From positions 1 to 11,854 of the forward strand of contig CAIYQJ010000201.1 in the NCBI GenBank assembly GCA_903928275.1: DNA of 11,854 bases, given 5' to 3'. Under the pieces are notes generated by a model. The model saw only the letters and a program-made list of their open reading frames with translations, was not told where the DNA came from and ran no database searches. This document shows positions 1 through 5,296 of this stretch, piece after piece. This DNA comes from an uncultured Chloroflexota bacterium (GTDB lineage Bacteria > Chloroflexota > Limnocylindria > Limnocylindrales > CSP1-4). Numbering within the stretch: position 1 is the first letter of the stretch; each line of letters starts with the position of its first letter. Both the position numbers and the translations under genes were made by a program.

Positions 1-149
1 CCGTAGATCTCGGAGCTCGGGTAGACGAACCCGCGCCGCTTCGAGAGACCGACGATGGTCTCGAGCTCCTTGACGGCGGGGCCGGGATCGGTGGCGGGGT
101 CCACGACGTCGCGGGCATGCCGCGAGGCGGTCTGGATCGGCTCGGTCAT
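1..149 (-). CDS. glyS: Glycyl-tRNA synthetase, N-terminal fragment (runs off left edge)
   Basis: Class II aminoacyl-tRNA synthetase that charges tRNA-Gly in the cytoplasm. Only the first 49 codons are present. After a variable leader of about 25 residues, the reading frame gives ELETIVGLSKRRGFVYPSSE followed by IYG. This matches the characteristic start of the single-chain (alpha2) bacterial, archaeal and eukaryotic type, in which a helix ending in a K-R-R/G-F segment leads into P-S-S-E-I-Y-G. The start is the ATG at 149-147; a weak GGAG lies about 7 nt upstream on the minus strand and no better in-frame start is visible. It lies downstream of the HTH-nuclease gene on the same strand but 267 bp away, behind repeats, so it probably has its own promoter (see the site at 211-219). 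Identity rests on a short segment, but that segment is distinctive. Catalytic motifs 1-3 are outside the window. Confidence 0.85.
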   Translation of the reverse strand, partial: MTEPIQTASRHARDVVDPATDPGPAVKELETIVGLSKRRGFVYPSSEIY

Positions 150-210
150 GGGGGACTCCGGTGGGCGCTCGGGCGTGGCATGCCCGCTCGCGGGATGAGG
201 GTGCCCGCCG

Positions 211-219
211 ATGCTAGCA
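211..219 (-). promoter_or_regulatory. Possible extended -10 promoter for glyS
   Basis: On the minus strand this reads TGCTAGCAT, a TGn extension followed by a TAnnnT-type -10 hexamer. It would start transcription near 205 and leave a leader of about 55 nt before the glyS ATG at 149. No convincing -35 hexamer is visible at the usual spacing. It is the only AT-containing hexamer of this kind in the gap. This is an inference from sequence only. Confidence 0.3.
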
Positions 220-251
220 GACGCGGGGGCGAGCGCGACCGGCGGATGCCA

Positions 252-326
252 GGCTGGGGCCGGGCGGGCGCGTGTCGGGCGGGCGCGTGTCGGGCTGGGT
301 GGGCACGGCTGGGGCCGGGCGGGCGC
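252..326. repeat. GC-rich direct repeats upstream of glyS
   Basis: A 20-bp sequence (GGCTGGGGCCGGGCGGGCGC) occurs perfectly at 252-271 and again at 307-326. Between them a 15-bp unit (CGGGCGGGCGCGTGT) is repeated exactly in tandem at 261-275 and 276-290. The strand here is strongly G-rich with runs of three and four G. Together with the inverted-repeat element to its right, it fills the non-coding gap 150-416 between the HTH-nuclease stop and glyS. No gene is supported in that gap. Confidence 0.75.
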
Positions 327-355
327 ATCTACGGCCGTCGCCGCGGCTCGGGCCA

Positions 356-564
356 TCACCGCATATCACCCCGGGGACTGCGCAGGGCGTCGGAACGCCG
401 CTTCCGTCGCCGCGCATCACTCGGGGGACTGCGAGGGGGCATCACGCTTGCCGCGCAGCACCGGGGGCGATATCCGGTGATCGGCGGGACGGGTCCCGAG
501 CGTGACCCCCGACGACGAGGGCGGTGATGACTTCTCGGCGAGTCCCCGGGGTGATACGCGGTGA
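356..564. repeat. 209-bp segment with 24-bp terminal inverted repeats (MITE- or REP-like)
   Basis: The left end (356-379) and the reverse complement of the right end (541-564) are 24-mers that differ at one position; both contain ATCACCCCGGGGACT. Two diverged internal copies lie at 407-430 (same direction as the left end) and 457-480 (same direction as the right end), giving four copies in a right, right, left, left arrangement. The copies share an 8-bp palindrome CCCCGGGG or a close variant. No transposase is encoded inside. I see no clear target-site duplication next to the ends. Possibilities are a non-autonomous transposable element, a REP/BIME-type cluster, or a group of protein-binding sites. 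The right part overlaps the 3' end of the HTH-nuclease gene. Confidence 0.6.
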
Positions 565-1427
565 GGAGCCGCTGGTCCCTTGGCCCCGGCCGGGACCTTG
601 ACCAGGACGATGCAGCCGATGGACGAGGCCGGATCCGCGAGCCACGCGCGGGCTGCCGACCCACGGACCGGAAGGGCCACGCGAAGGACCGCGTCGTGAG
701 TCACGAGCGCCCGACGCGACACGCTGCCTTCCGGCAGGACGAGCATCCTCCCGACGGCTCGCGGCCGCATGTCAAGACGTTCGGCGGCTACGGCCGGCGC
801 AAGCCGCGCCTTCTCATCGAGCTTCCGGAGCGTCGTCTCGAGCGACATGAGTCGCGTCTTGACCTCGACAGCAAGGACGACGGCGGCCCGCTTCTGGACC
901 GCGAGGACGTCGAACGACCCGCGCTCCCCGTAGCGTGAGTAGGTGACCTCGGTCGCGACCTCCCATCCGTCGCTGGCGAGGATGTCTACCGTGAGGCCGA
1001 CGATCGCGGCGTGCCGCTCGTCGAGGAGTCGGTCGACGTCCCCTCCGCGCCACCGCAGATCCAGGCCCGCTTCGGCGTCGAGTGAGCGCGCCACCGCGCG
1101 CAACTTCGCCATCGACAGGCGGTCGCCATGGCCGCGCTCGATGTCCGAGATCGCCGCCTGACTCAGCCCGGAGCGGGCCGCGACATCGGCCTGGCGGAGC
1201 CGAGCTCGGATCCGGATGATCCGGATGGCCCGACCGAAACGCGCCTCGTCCACGCCGTGATCATCGTCGGGGGTGATCCACTGTCGGTCATCCGGGACTC
1301 GACGGCCGACCGCGGGCGGGCCGAGCCCGTACTGCGGCCACGCGTCGCCGGCTGGGCCCGTGCCGCCGGCTGGGCCCGTGCCGCCGGCTGGGCCCGTGCT
1401 GCGGGCCGGGCCCGCACTGTCGGTCAT
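417..1427 (-). CDS. XRE-type HTH protein with C-terminal PD-(D/E)XK nuclease-like domain
   Basis: Predicted 336-residue soluble protein of unknown role. Residues about 64-118 form a Cro/C1-type helix-turn-helix with the typical LRQADVAARSGLSQAAISDIERG signature. Residues about 135-255 look like a restriction-endonuclease fold: E160, YGERGSFD ending at D173, then E188-V-K190, which places the D...ExK catalytic set in order. Such HTH plus nuclease-fold proteins occur as uncharacterised solo genes in Chloroflexota and Actinomycetota; that is recollection, not a search. Residues 1-57 are low-complexity, with GPAGGT repeats from an 18-bp minisatellite. Residues 289-336 are encoded by the inverted-repeat element, so the tail is probably acquired. 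The start is uncertain: ATG 1427 lies in a duplicated 40-bp block without a well-spaced Shine-Dalgarno; GTG 1253, giving 278 residues just before the HTH, is the main alternative. It lies 47 bp after the PPOX gene, so may share its transcript. It could be a DNA-binding regulator, a nuclease, or both. Confidence 0.75.
   Translation of the reverse strand: MTDSAGPARSTGPAGGTGPAGGTGPAGDAWPQYGLGPPAVGRRVPDDRQWITPDDDHGVDEARFGRAIRIIRIRARLRQADVAARSGLSQAAISDIERGHGDRLSMAKLRAVARSLDAEAGLDLRWRGGDVDRLLDERHAAIVGLTVDILASDGWEVATEVTYSRYGERGSFDVLAVQKRAAVVLAVEVKTRLMSLETTLRKLDEKARLAPAVAAERLDMRPRAVGRMLVLPEGSVSRRALVTHDAVLRVALPVRGSAARAWLADPASSIGCIVLVKVPAGAKGPAAPHRVSPRGLAEKSSPPSSSGVTLGTRPADHRISPPVLRGKRDAPSQSPE
1280..1319. 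repeat. 40-bp direct repeat, copy 1 (inside the HTH-nuclease gene)
   Basis: Matches 1416-1455 at 39 of 40 positions; the only difference is G at 1294 versus T at 1430. On the minus strand both copies contain ATGACCGACAGT. Here the ATG is at 1291-1289 and is out of frame with the gene because the copies are 136 bp apart, which is not a multiple of three. Confidence 0.9.
1347..1418. repeat. 18-bp tandem repeat, about 4 copies, in the HTH-nuclease N-terminus
   Basis: The core GCCGGCTGGGCCCGT begins at 1347, 1365 and 1383, giving a period of 18 bp. A degenerate fourth unit follows at 1401-1418. On the minus strand the array encodes repeats of Gly-Pro-Ala-Gly-Gly-Thr near residues 10-27. It sits between the two 40-bp direct repeats. 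Because the period is a multiple of three, copy-number change would keep the frame. Confidence 0.9.
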
Positions 1428-1455
1428 CCTGGACTCGACGGCCGACCGCGGGCGG
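1416..1455. repeat. 40-bp direct repeat, copy 2 (carries the chosen ATG of the HTH-nuclease gene)
   Basis: Second copy of the 1280-1319 sequence with one mismatch. It spans the upstream gap and the first codons of the HTH-nuclease gene; the ATG at 1427-1425 in this copy is in frame with the HTH and nuclease domains. The duplication appears to have copied a start region together with the sequence before it. Confidence 0.9.
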
Positions 1456-1474
1456 CCAGCGGGCCACCGGTCTT

Positions 1475-1891
1475 CTACCCCAGGCGCACCCGCGTGGGCG
1501 CGATTCGGATGGCCAGCGGGTAGTCGCGGCGCATCTTCTCCCAGTCCCAGCCGTACTCGAGGATCTTGCCCAGGTGCTTCGCCTTGTACGCGGCCTCCGT
1601 CGCCGCCGGCAGCTCGCCATCGACGATCCGGGCCTCGCCCTCGAATGTGACGACGTCGCCGCCGTCCGCGTCCGTGTTGAGGGTGAACGCAACGCGGGGG
1701 TTCGCCCGGATGTTCGCCGGCCGCGGTGTGTCCGCTCGGCTGAGCAGCAGGATCTCGCCGTCCTCCCACAGGAACCAGATCGGCGAACTCTGCGGCTGGC
1801 CGTCGGGCCGGACCGTGGTGAGCCAGGCGATGAGCTCGGCGCCGAGGCGCTGGGCAGCACGCCGGCCGGCTGTGGTCGTGGTGTCGATCAT
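1475..1891 (-). CDS. PPOX-class, probably F420-dependent oxidoreductase (Rv3369-like family)
   Basis: A 138-residue, single-domain split beta-barrel flavin/deazaflavin-binding protein. The N-terminal half reads LTTVRPDGQPQSSPIWFLWE, then LLLSRADTPRPANIRANPRV, then GGDVVTFEGEARI. This order matches the TIGR03667/Rv3369 group of pyridoxamine-5'-phosphate-oxidase-like proteins, whose characterised relatives use cofactor F420 or flavin to reduce unknown substrates. Length is normal for the group. The ATG at 1891 has a good Shine-Dalgarno (GAAGGAG, about 6 nt spacing). It overlaps the recO stop in an ATGA junction, so the two are probably translationally coupled, although no functional link with recO is obvious. 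The next gene starts 47 bp downstream. The cofactor (F420 versus FMN/heme) cannot be decided from sequence by eye. Confidence 0.88.
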   Translation of the reverse strand: MIDTTTTAGRRAAQRLGAELIAWLTTVRPDGQPQSSPIWFLWEDGEILLLSRADTPRPANIRANPRVAFTLNTDADGGDVVTFEGEARIVDGELPAATEAAYKAKHLGKILEYGWDWEKMRRDYPLAIRIAPTRVRLG

Positions 1892-2793
1892 CGGTCGGCT
1901 CCTTCGGTGACGGATGCGGGAGGAGGGTCCGCGACCCAGGGACGTTCCAGCCCGGGCTCGGTCTCGTTTGCCGGCGACGGGTGCGACTGCGCGGCGGCGC
2001 GCGACCGGGCCATCCGGGGATCCGTGGCGCCGGTGCCGGGGCGGACCTCGTCGAGGAAGCGTCGGGAGCGCGGCTCGCGCTCGAGCACGTACACGAGGAA
2101 CGCGCGGATCGCCTCCTCCGCCTCGCGCTCGACGCCCGGAGGCAGCCGCAGCCCCGCGATCGCCTCCGCGTCCATCCGCTGGTAGGCCTTGAGAACGCGG
2201 AGGGCGTCGGTCGAGATCCCGGCCTCCTGCAGCGTGGGACCGCCGTGGCGCGGACATACGACGCCGCCGAGGGCCGGCACCCAGCGGACGCTCTCGGTGG
2301 GCTCGATGAGCCGATCGCACTCGACGCACCGGTCGATCTCGGGCCGGAACCCGAGCTCGTCGGCGAGCCGGAGCTCGAACCACCTGGCGACGCGCCCCGG
2401 CGCCATCCCGGCGTCGAGCAGCGTGTAGGCCCGGTGGAGGATCGCGTAGAGCGGCTCGGCCGGATGCCGCTCCTCGAGCGAGCGATCGGCGAGCTCCGTG
2501 ACGTACCAGGCGGTGGCCGTCGACGCGAGCGAGTCGCGAAGCCGGAGCCACGGGTGGATGACCGCCGCCTGCGTGACGATGTCGAACGTGCGGCCGCGCA
2601 CGAGCGAGAGCCGGAGCTCGGCGAACGGCTCCAGGCTGCCGCCGAGCCGACTCGTGGGCCGCCGGACACCCTTCGCGATGACCTTGAGCTTCCCGTCGAC
2701 GGGCGTCAGGACGGAGAGGACGCGATCGGCCTCGCCGAGGTCGAAGTGCGAGAGGACGAGGACGTCGGTGGCGTAGAGCTTGCGGGTGGACAC
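1888..2793 (-). CDS. recO: DNA repair protein RecO
   Basis: Recombination mediator that works with RecR (and RecF) to displace SSB and load RecA on single-stranded DNA, and anneals complementary strands. Of 301 residues, about 1-80 form the OB-fold domain, opening with YATDVLVLSHFDLGEADRVL and including GKLKVIAKGVRRPTSRLGG, the family's most recognisable stretch. A helical domain follows. C156-x2-C159 and C180-x2-H183 form a probable zinc site like that of several RecO proteins, with one Cys replaced by His. The C-terminal 45 or so residues are low-complexity and Pro/Ala-rich, longer than usual. The GTG start at 2793 has no clear Shine-Dalgarno but lies 6 nt from a TGGTACGGT extended -10, suggesting a leaderless mRNA. 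It is divergent from the prenyl synthase gene and coupled by ATGA to the PPOX gene. Confidence 0.93.
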   Translation of the reverse strand: MSTRKLYATDVLVLSHFDLGEADRVLSVLTPVDGKLKVIAKGVRRPTSRLGGSLEPFAELRLSLVRGRTFDIVTQAAVIHPWLRLRDSLASTATAWYVTELADRSLEERHPAEPLYAILHRAYTLLDAGMAPGRVARWFELRLADELGFRPEIDRCVECDRLIEPTESVRWVPALGGVVCPRHGGPTLQEAGISTDALRVLKAYQRMDAEAIAGLRLPPGVEREAEEAIRAFLVYVLEREPRSRRFLDEVRPGTGATDPRMARSRAAAQSHPSPANETEPGLERPWVADPPPASVTEGADR

Positions 2794-2799
2794 GGCCCG

Positions 2800-2808
2800 A
2801 CCGTACCA
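2800..2808 (-). promoter_or_regulatory. Extended -10 promoter of recO, leaderless start
   Basis: On the minus strand this reads TGGTACGGT: a TGn extension plus a TAnnnT -10 hexamer at 2805-2800. Exactly 6 nt separate it from the recO GTG at 2793, so transcription should begin at or next to the start codon. No good -35 is seen, as expected for an extended -10. It mirrors the promoter of the divergent gene. Confidence 0.5.
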
Positions 2809-2849
2809 CCGGCGTCGGGCGAGGGTGGGCCGAGGCCGGCGCGGGTGGG

Positions 2850-2877
2850 CCGACAGTGGCACTCCGGTTGGTATCAT
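2850..2877 (+). promoter_or_regulatory. Promoter of the polyprenyl synthase gene, leaderless start
   Basis: The -10 TATCAT lies at 2872-2877 with a TGG extension just before it. A possible -35, CCGACA at 2850-2855, has a 16-nt spacer. The -10 ends 6 nt before the GTG at 2884, so the predicted transcription start falls on or next to the start codon; the short stretch before GTG carries no Shine-Dalgarno. The rest of the 90-bp divergent gap (2794-2883) is G-rich and shows nothing else recognisable. Confidence 0.55.
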
Positions 2878-2883
2878 CGGCGG

Positions 2884-3900
2884 GTGCTGGACAACGTGGA
2901 CATCGGCGAACTGATCGCCGACACCGAGGCTGAGATCCTGCGCCTCATCGGCGACCGGGAGGATCACGCGCGCGGCCTGTATGCCGACATCCGCTACCAC
3001 ATGGGCCTCGACGGCTCGGGTGCGCCGGCCGGCAAGCGGATGAGGCCGCTGCTCGGCCTCCTCGCGTACATGGCCATCCGCGGCGACTACGCGGAAGCAC
3101 TGCCCGGTGCGGCGGCCGTGGAGCTGGGCCACAACTTCAGCCTCGTCCACGACGACATCGAGGACGGGGACCGGGAGCGCCGGTATCGAGCCACGCTGTG
3201 GACGCTGCGTGGCGTCCCCCAGGCCATCAACACCGGCGACGCCATCTTCGCCCTGAGCCGGATCGCGCTCCACCGCCTCACCGACCTCGGCTTCAGCGAT
3301 GCCAAGGTCCTCCGCCTCATGCGCCTCTACGACCGGACCTGCCTCACCCTGTGCGAGGGCCAGTACATGGACATCGAGGCAGCCGAGCGCGACGAGATCG
3401 TCCCGGTCGACACGTACCTCGACATGATCGGCCGGAAGACGGCAGCGCTCATCAGCGCGTCGGTGGAGGCCGGGGCGCTCCTCGCGACGGACGACGAGAT
3501 CGTCATCGACCGCTTCCGTCGGTTCGGCTGGGCCCTCGGGATCGCCTTCCAGCTCAACGACGACCTCCTCGGGATCTGGGGCGAGGAAGCCGCGACCGGG
3601 AAGGAGCCATCCGACCTCGCGAAGCACAAGAAGACGCTGCCCATCCTCTTCGCGTTCGAGCGAGCCGCGGAGCCCGAGCGGGCGCGCCTCGAGGCGATCT
3701 TCCGGGAGCCGCAGCCCGCCGCCGCGCACGTCGACGAGGCGATCGCGATCCTCGAACGCGCGGGCGCCCGCGACTACACGCGCGAGGCGGCCCGGCGATA
3801 CCGTGACGAGGCGCTCGCGGCGATCCGCGCGGTGGACATCGTGGACGCGCGCGCGACGGCGCGGCTCGAGGAGATCATCGTCCGCGTCATCAGCGCCTGA
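2884..3900 (+). CDS. Short-chain trans-polyprenyl diphosphate synthase (farnesyl/geranylgeranyl type)
   Basis: Class I prenyl elongase that condenses isopentenyl diphosphate with allylic diphosphates to give C15-C25 products used for quinones, carotenoids, membrane lipids or longer polyprenols. The 338-residue length is normal. GKRMRP (50-55) binds substrate. The first aspartate-rich motif is DDIED (90-94) in HNFSLVHDDIEDGD. A basic R-R-Y-R segment follows. GRKTAALI (183-190) matches the conserved K-T helix, and the second motif reads FQLNDDLLGIWGE (222-234). The last Asp of the canonical DDxxD is replaced by Gly there, as in many actinobacterial and Chloroflexota IdsA/GGPP-synthase-like enzymes. 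Chain length cannot be set by eye. GTG 2884 follows a -10 box at 6 nt, so translation is probably leaderless. It is divergent from recO and converges on the CNNM gene 55 bp away; the opposite operon encodes IspE, which acts earlier in isoprenoid supply. Confidence 0.93.
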   Translation: MLDNVDIGELIADTEAEILRLIGDREDHARGLYADIRYHMGLDGSGAPAGKRMRPLLGLLAYMAIRGDYAEALPGAAAVELGHNFSLVHDDIEDGDRERRYRATLWTLRGVPQAINTGDAIFALSRIALHRLTDLGFSDAKVLRLMRLYDRTCLTLCEGQYMDIEAAERDEIVPVDTYLDMIGRKTAALISASVEAGALLATDDEIVIDRFRRFGWALGIAFQLNDDLLGIWGEEAATGKEPSDLAKHKKTLPILFAFERAAEPERARLEAIFREPQPAAAHVDEAIAILERAGARDYTREAARRYRDEALAAIRAVDIVDARATARLEEIIVRVISA

Positions 3901-3909
3901 GGCGAGGCG

Positions 3910-3949
3910 GCCGCCGGAGGGCGCCGGTCCCCGTCGGCCTTCCGCCGCC
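3910..3949. terminator. Imperfect GC-rich hairpin between convergent genes
   Basis: In the 55-bp gap between two converging stops, an inner GCCG/CGGC stem (3923-3926 with 3935-3938) is extended by an imperfect 11-bp outer stem (3910-3920 with 3939-3949, two mismatches and one possible G-U pair). There is no T-run on either side, so a classical intrinsic terminator is not supported. Position suggests a shared bidirectional stop, but chance pairing is possible at this GC content. Confidence 0.3.
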
Positions 3950-3955
3950 CCTCGA

Positions 3956-5296
3956 TCAGCGGTCGGCCTCGTCCTCGCCCGGTGTCCCGTCCGACTGCGC
4001 CCGCCGCCGCACCACGAGCACCTTGTCCACGCGGCGTCCGTCGAGCGACTCCACGGTGAGCGTCAGGCCGTCGACCTGGACCTCGTCGCCGGGCCTGGGC
4101 ACCCGGCCGATCCGGTGGAAGACGAGGCCGCCGACCGTGTCGTACTCCTCCTCGTCCTCGAGCTCGATCTCCAGGTCGAAGGTCTCCGCGAGGTCGCCGA
4201 CAGCCGCGCGACCGTCGATCCGCGCCTCGTCCTCGGAGAGCCGCACGACCATGGGCTCTTCCGTGTCGTACTCGTCCTGGATCTCGCCGACGATCTCCTC
4301 CAGGAGGTCCTCGATCGTGGCGAGACCGGCCGTCCCGCCGTACTCGTCGAGCACGATCGCGAGGTGCACCTTCCGCCGCTGGAACTCGTGGAGGAGGTCA
4401 TCGATCGACATCGACTCGGGCACGAAGACCGGGGGCCGGAGCATGCTCCGGAGCGACGGGCGCTCGCCGGGCGGCACCTGGAGGACCCGGAGCAGGTCCT
4501 TGGCATAGAGGATCCCGACGACCTCGTCCACGGACTCCTCGTAGATCGGGATCCGGCTGTGGCCCTGGGACACGATGGCGTCCACCAGCTCGTCGAACGT
4601 GGCGTCGACGGGCAGCGCGGCGATGTCGATCCGCGGGACCATGACCTCGTGGAGGCGTCGCGAGCCGAGCTCGATGACCGCGTTGATCATCTGCTCCTCC
4701 TCCGCCTCGAGGATCCCCTCCTCGCCGCCCCGCTCGATGATGAGCCGGAGCTCGTCGGCGGTCATCTGGGAGTCGCGCGACACGTTCGCGCCGACGCTCC
4801 GCGTCACGATGCGCGTGGCCCACGTGAGACCCCCGATCACCGGCGACAGCAAGCGGGCGATGAGCTCGACCGGCCGGGCGGCAGCGAGTGCCACGCGCTC
4901 GACGTAGGCGAGGGCGATCGTCTTGGGGACGAGCTCGGCGAAGACGATCGTGAACAGGGCGAGGCCGACGGTGACGATGATGAGCGCGAGCGCCGAGGCG
5001 CTCGACCGGAGCGCCTCGAAGCCCTGGAGGAACGCGGTCAGGTGCTCAGCGAGGCTCACGGCCGCGAACGCGGAAGCGAAGAACCCGAGCACGGTGAGGC
5101 CGAGCTGGGAGACGGCGAGGAACTTGCCGGGGTCGTCCTTCAGCCGCAGGACGGCCGCCGCGTTTCGACTGCCGTCATCGGCGAGCTGGTCCACGCGGGT
5201 GCGCCGGACGGCGACGAGCGAGATCTCCGCCGCGACGAAGAACGCCTGGAGGATCGTGAGGACGAGCACGACGCCCAGCTCGAGCAGGATGTTCAC
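3956..5296 (-). CDS. CNNM-domain / tandem CBS / CorC-HlyC membrane protein (HlyC/CorC family)
   Basis: Inner-membrane protein of 446 residues in the CNNM/CorC (formerly hemolysin TlyC-like) family, whose characterised bacterial members transport or regulate Mg2+ and related divalent cations. Domain order is complete. A CNNM/DUF21 transmembrane domain covers about 1-180, with hydrophobic segments near 5-28, 60-88, 102-130 and 135-160, including AFFVAAEISL and the VFAELVPKTIAL motif. A CBS pair covers about 200-325 (VMVPRIDIAALPVD, QGHSRIPIYEE, AIVLDEYGGTAGLATIEDLL), and a C-terminal CorC/HlyC transporter-associated domain covers about 350-430 (EYDTVGGLVFHRIGRVP). A short charged tail follows. 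GTG 5296 overlaps the glmU stop as GTGA, so coupling replaces a clear Shine-Dalgarno. It is the last gene of the operon and faces the convergent prenyl synthase. The hemolysin name is historical; toxin activity is not implied. Confidence 0.92.
   Translation of the reverse strand: MNILLELGVVLVLTILQAFFVAAEISLVAVRRTRVDQLADDGSRNAAAVLRLKDDPGKFLAVSQLGLTVLGFFASAFAAVSLAEHLTAFLQGFEALRSSASALALIIVTVGLALFTIVFAELVPKTIALAYVERVALAAARPVELIARLLSPVIGGLTWATRIVTRSVGANVSRDSQMTADELRLIIERGGEEGILEAEEEQMINAVIELGSRRLHEVMVPRIDIAALPVDATFDELVDAIVSQGHSRIPIYEESVDEVVGILYAKDLLRVLQVPPGERPSLRSMLRPPVFVPESMSIDDLLHEFQRRKVHLAIVLDEYGGTAGLATIEDLLEEIVGEIQDEYDTEEPMVVRLSEDEARIDGRAAVGDLAETFDLEIELEDEEEYDTVGGLVFHRIGRVPRPGDEVQVDGLTLTVESLDGRRVDKVLVVRRRAQSDGTPGEDEADR

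Noticed and set aside
150..416. Riboswitch or T-box leader for glyS
   Set aside because: No T-box or glycine riboswitch consensus could be recognised; the gap is dominated by GC-rich repeats.
117..527. Plus-strand frame through the repeat region before glyS
   Set aside because: Composed of Gly/Arg repeats produced by the direct repeats, with no promoter, Shine-Dalgarno or domain.
356..564. CRISPR array
   Set aside because: Only four copies in mixed orientation with unequal spacing, and no cas genes; this does not fit a CRISPR array.
1428..2669. Upstream in-frame extension of the HTH-nuclease gene to a 750-residue protein
   Set aside because: The extension overlaps the PPOX and recO genes in another frame and is Ser/Arg/Pro shadow sequence.
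1981..2883. Plus-strand frame continuous with the prenyl synthase, which would give a 639-residue protein
   Set aside because: The upstream part is antisense to recO and has no family features; the synthase begins at GTG 2884 right after a promoter-like sequence.
3956..5296. Hemolysin toxin
   Set aside because: The HlyC/TlyC name is historical; domain order CNNM-CBS-CBS-CorC indicates a cation transport or regulation protein.
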